Assembly (NCBI GenBank): GCA_003695725.1
Contig: RFHX01000099.1
Span: 1-14,912, forward strand
Source: Candidatus Schekmanbacteria bacterium
Lineage (GTDB): Bacteria > Schekmanbacteria > GWA2-38-11 > J061
Direction: 5' to 3'
DNA: 14,912 bases
Below, in pieces: positions 7,409-14,912 of this stretch (position 1 is the first letter of the stretch; every line of letters begins with the position of its first letter). The position numbers and the translations under genes were made by a program. The notes beneath the pieces were generated by a model. The model was not told where the DNA came from and made no database searches. It saw only the letters and a list, made by a program, of their open reading frames with translations.

Positions 7409-7828
7409 GTGGTTGGAGCGATAATAGTTACTCATGGAAATTTGGCTTCTGAATTATTGAAGTCGGCAGAAATGATTCTCGGAAGACAGGAAAATGTTGT
7501 TCCAATAGGAATTAAATTGGATGACAGCGAAGAGGTTATTGTTGAAAAAATAACTAAAGCTATGAAAGAAGTTGGGAAAGGAGAGGGGATTCTTGTTTTT
7601 ACTGATATGTTTGGAGGAACCCCTTCTAATTTGAGCCTGTCATTTATGGAAGACAACAAGGTAGAGGTAATAACCGGCGTCAATCTTCCAATGTTGATTA
7701 AATTTTTTTCTGAAAGAGAGAAAAATTCACTCAGTAAGTTGATATCTTTTTGTAAAATTTATGGTAAAAAACATATCATAGTTGCATCAGAGATACTGAA
7801 TCAAAAAAAAGATGAGAAGGGTGAATAG
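7409..7828 (+). CDS. PTS mannose-family EIIA component
   Basis: Cytoplasmic phosphocarrier that takes phosphate from HPr and passes it to EIIB. The 139-residue protein begins with the typical beta-strand and active site GAIIVTHGNLA, with phospho-acceptor H9, and has the conserved FTDMFGGTPSN (64-74) with D66 near the active site. Both are hallmarks of the ManX EIIA-man family. It starts with GTG at 7409, preceded by a strong AGAGGTGG site (7395-7402) 6 bases upstream. It is a single-domain protein, unlike E. coli ManX where IIA and IIB are fused. The IIB gene follows at once. Sugar specificity cannot be read from the sequence; the Deltaproteobacterial relatives are often of unknown substrate. 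Confidence 0.92.
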   Translation: MVGAIIVTHGNLASELLKSAEMILGRQENVVPIGIKLDDSEEVIVEKITKAMKEVGKGEGILVFTDMFGGTPSNLSLSFMEDNKVEVITGVNLPMLIKFFSEREKNSLSKLISFCKIYGKKHIIVASEILNQKKDEKGE

Positions 7829-7833
7829 AGGGG
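7827..7833 (+). promoter_or_regulatory. Shine-Dalgarno AGAGGGG for the EIIB start at 7845
   Basis: AGAGGGG overlaps the EIIA stop (TAG 7826-7828) and lies 11 bases before ATG 7845, a little long but usable. The upstream in-frame ATG at 7812, inside EIIA, is preceded only by an A-run. The family start pattern also favours 7845. Confidence 0.45.
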
Positions 7834-7844
7834 AAATATCGCTG

Positions 7845-8339
7845 ATGGGATTGCTATTTTATAGAATAGATGACCGTTTGATTCATGGTCAAGTCACTGA
7901 AGGATGGGCTAAAGTATTAGGAATAGATACAATTGTCGTGGCAAATAACCAAATTGCTGAAGATGAAATGCAGAGAAAAATATTTGAATTTGCAGTTCCG
8001 CCGGAAATTAGAGCGCTCTTTTTAAAGATAGATTCAGTTCCTCCAACTGCTTCCCATTTGGAAGAGGAGGACAAACGAGCCATATTTCTTTTTTCTAATA
8101 TTTCTGATGTATTTGAGCTTGTTGAAAGTGGTTTTATTATTAATGAATTGAATATTGGAGGTTTGCGTTCGGTAGACAGAGATAGGCGCCTCTCAGAGAC
8201 TGTTTTTTTGAATGATCAGGAAATAGATATGTTGAAAAAACTGATCTTGAAAGGTATTGTCATTAATATTCAGGCAGTTCCGGGCGAAAAGCCAAAAAAT
8301 GCTGAAAGTCTTTTGAATAAAAAAAATTTTTTTCATTAA
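7845..8339 (+). CDS. PTS mannose-family EIIB component
   Basis: Phosphocarrier that receives phosphate from EIIA on a His and gives it to the incoming sugar at the membrane. The active site RIDDRLIHGQV is diagnostic of the EIIB-man/sorbose family; the acceptor is H14 counted from ATG 7845. Other family features are W-x-K in GWAKVLGIDTIVVANNQIAEDE and the central LNIGGLRS motif. The product is 164 residues, the normal length. Starting at 7812 would add 11 residues (MRRVNRGEISL) and overlap EIIA by 17 bases, but family members begin just before the RIDDRLIHGQ motif, and AGAGGGG fits 7845 better. It is a stand-alone domain, encoded between IIA and IIC. Confidence 0.92.
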   Translation: MGLLFYRIDDRLIHGQVTEGWAKVLGIDTIVVANNQIAEDEMQRKIFEFAVPPEIRALFLKIDSVPPTASHLEEEDKRAIFLFSNISDVFELVESGFIINELNIGGLRSVDRDRRLSETVFLNDQEIDMLKKLILKGIVINIQAVPGEKPKNAESLLNKKNFFH

Positions 8340-8368
8340 TCCGATTCCAACTTTAATCCTAATTTAAA

Positions 8369-9076
8369 ATGTTCTTTGAGATAATATTGGCTGTTTTAAT
8401 AGCGAGTCTAATTGCTTTAGACAGAACTGCAATAGTCCAGGTAATGATTTCGCAACCGATTGTGGCATCTCCTATCATCGGATATCTTTTAGGAGATTTT
8501 TTGCTTGGTTTGAAGATTGGAATCGCTGTCCAGTTATTGTGGCTTCCGGCATTACAGATTGGTGCAGCAATTGTGCCTAACTCCTCATTGGCATCTCTAC
8601 TAATTTGTATTGTTTCGGTTGTAGGTGAAAAACTGCCTCAACTGTCCATTTATAGTGCTGAAGCTGTATGTGGAATTGTTTTTATTTCTGTATTACCGCT
8701 GATGTGGATTGAGGAGAAGATTGATACATTTGTACGGAAGAAAAATTATCTTTGGTTTGTTTTTGCCCGCAACAGAATTGCTGAAGGAGACACATCGTCA
8801 ATAGGAGTTGCAAATTTAGGAGGAACACTCTTCTTTTTCATTAAAAATTTTGTTTTTTTGTGTATATCCGCTTTTTTTCTTACAAATCTTTTTTCTATTG
8901 TGATACCTCATTTGCCTAGAAAAATTATGTTTTCATTTGAGATTTTTTTTAAGATACTGCCGTTGGCTGGTATTTCTGCGGTATTGGGAGAGCTTTTAAA
9001 TAGGAAATATTATTTTTTGTTTGCGACAGGCGTAATTATACAAATGGTGATTGTTATTATTTATTATATCTTGTGA
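8369..9076 (+). CDS. PTS mannose-family EIIC membrane component
   Basis: Integral membrane subunit that forms the sugar pathway with EIID. The 235-residue protein is strongly hydrophobic with several membrane segments (roughly 2-20, 30-55, 60-85, 95-115, 155-185, 195-235). The N-terminal half carries the family pattern LDRTAIVQVMISQPIVASPIIGYLLGD followed by GLKIGIAVQLLWLPALQIGAAIVPNSSLAS, which corresponds to the conserved core of ManY-type IIC. It is somewhat shorter than E. coli ManY (266 aa). The ATG at 8369 has no recognisable ribosome site in the 29-base gap after EIIB, so translation may be weak. The stop overlaps the EIID start by 4 bases (GTGA), implying coupled synthesis of the two membrane partners. 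Confidence 0.87.
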   Translation: MFFEIILAVLIASLIALDRTAIVQVMISQPIVASPIIGYLLGDFLLGLKIGIAVQLLWLPALQIGAAIVPNSSLASLLICIVSVVGEKLPQLSIYSAEAVCGIVFISVLPLMWIEEKIDTFVRKKNYLWFVFARNRIAEGDTSSIGVANLGGTLFFFIKNFVFLCISAFFLTNLFSIVIPHLPRKIMFSFEIFFKILPLAGISAVLGELLNRKYYFLFATGVIIQMVIVIIYYIL

Positions 9077-9849
9077 ATATGGCAGAGATAGTGAAAATTT
9101 CTATTTTTGACTTAATTGGAATAGCTTTGAGGTCTTTTTTCGTTCAAGCCTGCTGGAATTTTAACAAAATGCAGGGACTTGGCTTCTTATTTATGATTAG
9201 AGGAACTTTGAGTAAAATTTATAAAGATAAGGAATTGTTTACTAAAAGTCTTTTAAAATATGCTGATTTTTTTAATACTAATCCCTATTTCGCACCTGCT
9301 ATAGCAGGTGCAGTTATGAAATATGAAGAGGAGTTGGCAATTCAGGGCACATCTTCATTCAATCCTGAAGCAATTAAAGCTTCTCTTATGGGACCATTCG
9401 GCGCAATTGGCGACTCCCTCTTTTGGTCAACATTGAGGCCTGTCATATCTGCTGTTGCAATATTTGCCGCACTTGCAAATATATCGTATGCCCCTATAAT
9501 TTTCCTGGGAGTTTATGGTATAATCAGCATTGTTTTTAGATTTTACGCCACCTTCATTGGGTATAAATATGGCAAAGATATAATTAATAAAATCAGTAGG
9601 TTAAATCTATATACTTTAATCAATAGGTTAAAAAATATAATGGCTTTAATCCTTGGCGCTGTCATTCCTCTTTTGGAGATTAATAAAAATTTTATGCTTG
9701 TAGGCCATAGTTTTTTCGTAAATATTCTTATTGCTTTTGGAATAGTTAATCTGTGCTTTGTATTATTTTTGAAAAGGCTAACGACAACAGCTGTTATCTT
9801 TATTGTGATGTTTGGTTGCATTATGTATGCTTATATATTTCCGCTTTAA
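9073..9849 (+). CDS. PTS mannose-family EIID membrane component
   Basis: Membrane partner of EIIC in mannose-type permeases. The 258-residue protein has the family N-terminal region RSFFVQACWNFNKMQGLGFLFMIRG (20-44) and the conserved FFNTNPYFAPAIAGAVMKYEEE (66-87), then K-x-SLMGPFGAIGDSLFWSTLRP (107-126), all typical of IID-man. The C-terminal half holds several hydrophobic segments, including one near the extreme end. It starts either at GTG 9073, overlapping the EIIC stop as GTGA, or at ATG 9079 two codons on; neither has a ribosome site, so translation is probably coupled to EIIC. A perfect 20-bp palindrome lies inside the gene at 9292-9311. HPr follows 12 bases later. Confidence 0.9.
   Translation: MNMAEIVKISIFDLIGIALRSFFVQACWNFNKMQGLGFLFMIRGTLSKIYKDKELFTKSLLKYADFFNTNPYFAPAIAGAVMKYEEELAIQGTSSFNPEAIKASLMGPFGAIGDSLFWSTLRPVISAVAIFAALANISYAPIIFLGVYGIISIVFRFYATFIGYKYGKDIINKISRLNLYTLINRLKNIMALILGAVIPLLEINKNFMLVGHSFFVNILIAFGIVNLCFVLFLKRLTTTAVIFIVMFGCIMYAYIFPL
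9292..9311 (+). repeat. Perfect 20-bp palindrome inside the EIID gene
   Basis: GCACCTGCTATAGCAGGTGC reads the same on both strands. It is G+C-rich against an A+T-rich background and encodes A-P-A-I-A-G-A of the conserved EIID region. As RNA it would form an 8-bp stem with a TATA loop. It may be a protein-binding site, an mRNA structure, or a by-product of repeated Ala codons. Confidence 0.6.
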
Positions 9850-9861
9850 TGGAGGGTTATT

Positions 9862-10134
9862 TTGGATAAGAAATCAATTGAGTTAACGATTTCCAACAAA
9901 TTGGGATTGCATGCCCGTGCGGCGGCTACATTAGTCCAGTTGACGAATAGATTTGAGTCAAAGATTGAAATTGAAAAAGATGGTAAGGTAGTAAATGGGA
10001 AAAGTATTATGGGCATTATGATGCTGGCTGCGGCGAAGGGTAATAAGATTGTTGTTTATGCAAAGGGCCCTGATGCTGATAAAGCGCTTGAAGCCATTGA
10101 AGAGCTTGTTTTTAATAAATTTGGTGAGGAATAG
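9862..10134 (+). CDS. ptsH: Phosphocarrier protein HPr
   Basis: Small cytoplasmic carrier that takes phosphate from enzyme I on a His and passes it to EIIA proteins. The 90-residue protein has the active site KLGLHARAA with H17 and the regulatory site GKSIMGIMML with S48, the equivalent of Bacillus Ser46 that HprK phosphorylates. Both sites are intact, so the protein should serve in transport and in Ser-P regulation. The start is TTG 9862 with a strong GGAGGG site (9851-9856) 5 bases upstream; there is no ATG alternative near the family start. It sits between EIID (12 bases) and ptsI (63 bases), so the whole chain from enzyme I to permease lies together. Confidence 0.95.
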   Translation: MDKKSIELTISNKLGLHARAAATLVQLTNRFESKIEIEKDGKVVNGKSIMGIMMLAAAKGNKIVVYAKGPDADKALEAIEELVFNKFGEE

Positions 10135-10197
10135 TTATGAGTTGTGATTTAACCTCAAAATAAAAAAAGGCTTTTAAAATTGAATTAGAGTTGAAAA

Positions 10198-11958
10198 ATG
10201 AAGAAGACAAAAAGATTGGTAGGAATTCCAGTTGCATCAGGCATTGTGATAGGGAATGCTTTTATCCTTAATCGGGAAATTGAACATGTCCCTCATATGG
10301 AAATAGAGGATTCTGAAATTCAAGCGGAATATGAAAGATTTGACAAGGCTGTAAACGAAGCAGTGAAACAACTGGAGAGAATAAGGTCGCAGGTTAAAGA
10401 AAAAGTCGGAGAAAGCCAATCTTACATTTTTGACGCAAAAATTATGATGTTGAAAGATGACGATATTCGAGAAAAGACATTCCGAAAGATTAAAGAAGAA
10501 AGAATTAATTGTGAAGCAGCTTTCGATGAAGTTATAAAAGGTGTTATTCGGGCATACGATGAAATTGATGATGAATATCTTTCAGAAAGAAGGTCTGACA
10601 TAGAAAATGTAAGAAGAAGGATTCTCAATAATCTTTTAGGGAAAAGTCATATTCAGATTACTGAAATTAAGGAAAAAGTAGTTGTTATCGCCCATGACCT
10701 TGCTCCTTCTGATACGGCATTGATCAACAAGGAAATCATTCTTGGTTTTGCAACAGATGTAGGAGGCAAAACAAGCCACACCGCTATTATGGCAAGGAGT
10801 CTTGAAATACCGGCAGTTGTAGGCCTTCAAAATATTACAGATCAGGTTGCAACTGGGGATACAGTAATCATTGATGGCAACTCCGGCATAGTAATCATCA
10901 ATCCTGATGCAGAAACATTAAATGAATATGAATATAAAAAGAAGAAATATGAAGATTCAAGGAAACTACTTTTTTCATTAAAAGATTTGCCTGCTGAAAC
11001 CTTGGACGGTTATAAGTTGAAAATACTTGCAAATATAGAACTTCCCGATGAGGTAAATGCCGTAGAAACATATGGAGGTGATGGAATAGGACTCTATAGA
11101 ACAGAGTATTTATTTATGAACAGAAAAACAATGCCTCAGGAGGAAGAGCAGTTTGAAAATTACAGGAAAATTGCCGAAAGGATGAATCCTAAGCCGGTCA
11201 CTATCAGGACCTTTGATTTAGGAGGAGATAAATTTATTTCTCAGATGGATATGGCAGAGGAATTAAATCCAGCTATGGGATTGAGGGCAATCCGTTTTTG
11301 CTTGGAAAAGGTTGATGTATTTAAAACTCAAATTAGAGCGATTTTAAGAGCTAGCGCTTATGGAAATTTGAAAATTTTGTATCCTATGATTTCCGGTATT
11401 CAGGAATTGAAAAGGGCAAAGAGTATACTTGAAGAATGTAAAGAAGAGCTCAAAGAGGAAGGTATTGCTTTTGATGAAAATATCAAACTTGGAATAATGA
11501 TAGAAGTTCCGACAGCGGCTATAATGGCAGATTTTTTCGCAAGAGAAGTCGATTTCTTCAGCATTGGAACGAATGATTTGATACAATATTGCCTTGCAAT
11601 AGACAGGGTAAACGAAAAGGTGGCATATTTATATGACCCTCTTCATCCTGCTATTTTGAGACTTTTGGATACAATAGTATTTTCTGCCCATAGATATAAG
11701 ATTCCAGTTTGTCTTTGTGGTGAAATGTCTGCAGAACCGATTTATGCCTTTTTACTCCTTGGTTTCGAAATTGATGAATTGAGTACCAATCCTAGGTCAA
11801 TTCTTGATATTAAAAGAATAGTCAGAAATTCAAATCTATCAGATGCCAAAGAGATAGTATCAAAAATTTTGACTATGGATACGGCAGATAGTATAAGAAA
11901 ATACATTGATTCTATAATTTTGGATAAATATCCCGAAGAATTTTTTTCAATTGAATGA
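10198..11958 (+). CDS. ptsI: PTS enzyme I, phosphoenolpyruvate-protein phosphotransferase
   Basis: Cytoplasmic enzyme that autophosphorylates from PEP and donates the phosphate to HPr. The 586-residue protein is full length and carries an N-terminal HPr-binding helical domain (about 25-150), the phospho-His domain with GGKTSHTAIMAR (189-200; active H194), and the C-terminal PEP-binding barrel. Barrel motifs seen are GIGLYRTEYLFM (296-307), DLGGDK (340-345), IMIEVPTA (433-440), FFSIGTNDLIQY (453-464) and the catalytic Cys loop CLCGEMSAEP (505-514; C507). There is no N-terminal GAF domain, so it is a sugar-type PtsI and not PtsP. ATG start with only a weak AGAG site. It follows ptsH by 63 bases. 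Confidence 0.97.
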   Translation: MKKTKRLVGIPVASGIVIGNAFILNREIEHVPHMEIEDSEIQAEYERFDKAVNEAVKQLERIRSQVKEKVGESQSYIFDAKIMMLKDDDIREKTFRKIKEERINCEAAFDEVIKGVIRAYDEIDDEYLSERRSDIENVRRRILNNLLGKSHIQITEIKEKVVVIAHDLAPSDTALINKEIILGFATDVGGKTSHTAIMARSLEIPAVVGLQNITDQVATGDTVIIDGNSGIVIINPDAETLNEYEYKKKKYEDSRKLLFSLKDLPAETLDGYKLKILANIELPDEVNAVETYGGDGIGLYRTEYLFMNRKTMPQEEEQFENYRKIAERMNPKPVTIRTFDLGGDKFISQMDMAEELNPAMGLRAIRFCLEKVDVFKTQIRAILRASAYGNLKILYPMISGIQELKRAKSILEECKEELKEEGIAFDENIKLGIMIEVPTAAIMADFFAREVDFFSIGTNDLIQYCLAIDRVNEKVAYLYDPLHPAILRLLDTIVFSAHRYKIPVCLCGEMSAEPIYAFLLLGFEIDELSTNPRSILDIKRIVRNSNLSDAKEIVSKILTMDTADSIRKYIDSIILDKYPEEFFSIE

Positions 11959-11993
11959 AAAAATGATTAAGATTAACCATTAACATTTGCAGT

Positions 11994-11998
11994 GGAGG
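11994..11998 (+). promoter_or_regulatory. Shine-Dalgarno GGAGG that sets the metK start
   Basis: GGAGG lies 6 bases before GTG 12005-12007. It is downstream of the alternative TTG at 11987, so it cannot serve that codon. This removes six N-terminal residues from the longest reading frame. Confidence 0.75.
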
Positions 11999-12004
11999 AA
12001 AAAA

Positions 12005-13156
12005 GTGAGCAACAATTCTTATTTATTTACTTCTGAATCGGTGACAGAAGGTCATCCTGACAAAATAGCCGATCAAATCTCTGATGCCGTTCTTGATAGT
12101 TTTATCAGTCAAGATCCCAATTGCAGAGTTGCCTGCGAAACTCTCGTTACAACTGGTATTGTTATGGTAGCAGGAGAGATTACAGCAAATTGCACTGTTG
12201 ACATACCGGCTCTTGTGAGAGAAACAATAAGAGAGATTGGATATGACAGAGCAAAATATGGATTCGACTGTGATACCTGTGCGGTTATTACTTCCATAGA
12301 CAAACAGTCTCCTGACATAGCAATGGGAGTCAATGAAACAGAGGGCCATAAACAGGGCGCTGGCGACCAAGGTTTAATGTTTGGATATGCCTGCAATGAA
12401 ACTCCAGAATTGATGCCAATGCCAATAATGCTTGCCCAAAAGCTTGCATTGCAACTTTCGAAGACGCGCAAATCCGGAGAGCTCGATTTTTTGAGACCTG
12501 ATGGGAAAACGCAGGTAACAATTGAATATGAAAATGATCGCCCAAAACGAATAGATACAATTGTCGTTTCATCACAGCATAGCCCTGAGATTACAGCTAC
12601 AGAGATGAAACCCTACATTGTTGAAAAGGTCATTAAACCAGTTGTGCCGGCTGAATTTTTTAACGAAAAGGAAACAAAGATTTATGTCAATCCTACGGGA
12701 AGATTCGTAATTGGAGGACCGATGGGAGACTGCGGTTTGACAGGAAGAAAGATAATTGTTGATACTTATGGCGGAAAAGGTCATCATGGGGGAGGAGCTT
12801 TCTCCGGGAAAGACCCTTCGAAGGTTGACCGGTCGGCATCTTATATGGCTCGTTATCTTGCAAAAAATATCGTTGCCGCTGGACTTGCAGATGCTTGTGA
12901 AGTTCAGCTTGCTTATGCTATTGGTGTGGCTGAGCCTGTTTCTGTGATGATAGATACATTCGGCACAGGTAAAATGCCTTCCAATGAATTGGTCAAACTG
13001 CTTCTTAAAAATGTTGATCTTACTCCTGCTGGAATAATAAAACATCTTGATTTGAGAAGGCCAATTTATAAAAAAACAGCGGCATATGGACATTTCGGAA
13101 GAGAGGAAGACGGTTTCACTTGGGAGAAAACTGATTTGGCCGAAAAATTGAAATAA
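12005..13156 (+). CDS. metK: S-adenosylmethionine synthetase
   Basis: Cytoplasmic enzyme that makes S-adenosylmethionine from methionine and ATP, releasing phosphate and pyrophosphate. The 383-residue product matches the usual bacterial length (E. coli 384). Seen motifs: TEGHPDK (14-20) with the catalytic His, the signature [12 protein letters not shown] (118-129), and the P-loop-like [17 protein letters not shown] (262-278). The start is GTG at 12005, set by GGAGG 6 bases upstream and giving the typical N-terminus [19 protein letters not shown]; the longer frame from TTG 11987 has its start before that site. The 46 bases after ptsI are too short for a SAM riboswitch. It precedes ahcY by 40 bases, so SAM synthesis and S-adenosylhomocysteine removal are likely co-expressed. 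Confidence 0.97.
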   Translation: MSNNSYLFTSESVTEGHPDKIADQISDAVLDSFISQDPNCRVACETLVTTGIVMVAGEITANCTVDIPALVRETIREIGYDRAKYGFDCDTCAVITSIDKQSPDIAMGVNETEGHKQGAGDQGLMFGYACNETPELMPMPIMLAQKLALQLSKTRKSGELDFLRPDGKTQVTIEYENDRPKRIDTIVVSSQHSPEITATEMKPYIVEKVIKPVVPAEFFNEKETKIYVNPTGRFVIGGPMGDCGLTGRKIIVDTYGGKGHHGGGAFSGKDPSKVDRSASYMARYLAKNIVAAGLADACEVQLAYAIGVAEPVSVMIDTFGTGKMPSNELVKLLLKNVDLTPAGIIKHLDLRRPIYKKTAAYGHFGREEDGFTWEKTDLAEKLK

Positions 13157-13181
13157 TTTTGGTGTCAATGATTTTATTTAA

Positions 13182-14453
<1,272 letters not shown>

Positions 14454-14472
14454 GGAAAATTGGCATAGGTAA

Positions 14473-14502
14473 AAGCACCTTTAGAAGAATCTAAAGGTGC
14501 TT
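14473..14502. terminator. Shared hairpin terminator between convergent ahcY and trxA
   Basis: AAGCACCTTTAGA (14473-14485) pairs perfectly with TCTAAAGGTGCTT (14490-14502) around the loop AGAA, a 13-bp stem. On the plus strand it is followed by GTTTATTA, and on the minus strand the stem runs into a short T-run (TTTT). It lies between two convergent genes and so can stop both transcripts. Its right arm overlaps the last codons and stop of trxA (14491-14502). Confidence 0.8.
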
Positions 14503-14814
14503 GTTTATTACTTCAAGAATTGCATTTTTGGGCTGAGCGCCAATAATTTGTTCTACTGATTCACCATTTTTGAATAGAATGAGCGTTGGGATGCTTCTTA
14601 TGCCGAAATTGGCTGCTAAAGATTGATTCTCGTCAACATTTACTTTACCAACTTTCAACTTACCTGATAGTTCATCAGCTATTTCTGCAACAACAGGAGC
14701 AATCATTTTACAGGGACCGCACCAAGTAGCCCAAAAATCTACAAGGACTGGAATATCTGATTTCAAAACTTCTGATTCAAAGTTATCTTCTTTGAGCTCT
14801 ATTTCATTAGACAT
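14491..14814 (-). CDS. trxA: Thioredoxin
   Basis: Small cytoplasmic disulfide reductase that reduces target proteins and is itself reduced by thioredoxin reductase. The 107-residue protein has the normal thioredoxin length and fold markers: [18 protein letters not shown] with redox pair C32/C35, the buried D26, cis-Pro P76 in GIRSIPTL, and a C-terminal G-x2-P-K-x3-L-x-V-I helix. No signal peptide is present. The ATG is at 14812-14814 on the minus strand with a strong GGAGGAG site (14820-14826) 5 bases upstream. It is transcribed toward ahcY and shares the hairpin terminator, whose arm includes its last three codons and stop. Confidence 0.96.
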   Translation of the reverse strand: MSNEIELKEDNFESEVLKSDIPVLVDFWATWCGPCKMIAPVVAEIADELSGKLKVGKVNVDENQSLAANFGIRSIPTLILFKNGESVEQIIGAQPKNAILEVINKHL

Positions 14815-14844
14815 TTTATCTCCTCCAAAATTTTTTTAAAAAAT

Positions 14845-14874
14845 ATTATATTTTTCAAAATAAATCAATCTTAA
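14845..14874 (-). promoter_or_regulatory. Candidate sigma-70-type promoter for trxA
   Basis: On the minus strand TTAAGA (complement of 14869-14874) is followed after 18 bases by an exact TATAAT (complement of 14845-14850), about 30 bases ahead of the trxA start codon. The -35 box matches 4 of 6 consensus bases. The surrounding DNA is very A+T-rich, so a chance match is possible. Confidence 0.45.
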
Positions 14875-14912
14875 TTCAAGAATGATAGGATACTCAGATA
14901 AATGAAATAATT

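Noticed and set aside
11959-12004. SAM riboswitch before metK
   Set aside because: Only 46 bases lie between ptsI and metK, and they form at most a 7-bp imperfect stem; SAM riboswitches need more than twice this length.
12572-13168. 198-residue minus-strand reading frame opposite metK
   Set aside because: It covers conserved metK sequence on the other strand, has no recognisable domain, and arises from codon bias.
14461-14477. Sigma-54-like site beginning TGGCAT after ahcY
   Set aside because: The GG-to-GC spacing is one base too long, the -12 part reads AAAGC instead of TTGC, and it sits before a terminator rather than a gene.

Overview
The window holds one long, tightly packed run of plus-strand genes (about 1-14450) and one convergent minus-strand gene at the right edge. 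The DNA is A+T-rich. Genes for lipopolysaccharide (Kdo synthesis and Lpt transport) mark a Gram-negative, outer-membrane-bearing bacterium. The order kdsD-kdsC-lptC-lptA-lptB-rpoN-hpf-ptsN-hprK, followed by mannose-family PTS genes, HPr and enzyme I, resembles the arrangement known from Deltaproteobacteria (Desulfobacterota, for example Geobacter) and related uncultivated lineages. HPr kinase in a Gram-negative fits the same placement. I cannot assign a genus, and I infer a Deltaproteobacteria-like or candidate-phylum organism only from gene content and synteny.

Layout: (1) 1-333, the C-terminal end of a biotin-protein ligase. (2) 334-569, a 236-base A+T-rich gap with no gene and several TATAAT-like hexamers. 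(3) 570-4087, kdsD, kdsC, lptC, lptA and lptB. (4) 4097-6425, sigma-54 (rpoN), hibernation promoting factor and PtsN (EIIA-Ntr), with a small hairpin between the last two. (5) 6432-11958, HPr kinase/phosphorylase, four mannose-family PTS subunits (IIA, IIB, IIC, IID), HPr and enzyme I. (6) 12005-14453, metK and ahcY of the activated-methyl cycle. (7) A 13-bp perfect hairpin terminator at 14473-14502, shared with the convergent thioredoxin gene trxA (14491-14814, minus), which has its own promoter-like sequence at the right edge.

How the genes work together: KdsD and KdsC act in Kdo formation, and LptC, LptA and LptB are parts of the machine that carries finished LPS to the outer membrane. Enzyme I passes phosphate from PEP to HPr His17. 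HPr can then feed the mannose-type IIA/IIB/IIC/IID permease and, as far as this window shows, also PtsN. HprK can phosphorylate HPr on Ser48, giving metabolic control of the relay. MetK makes SAM and AhcY removes the S-adenosylhomocysteine left by methyltransferases.

I see no rRNA, tRNA, CRISPR array, insertion sequence or prophage. The window is mainly a conserved housekeeping/regulatory operon. I did not find a clearly new system. The most notable points are the combined phosphorelay, the short archaeal/Thermotoga-like AhcY, several non-ATG starts chosen by strong Shine-Dalgarno sequences, and three perfect inverted repeats at or inside genes.
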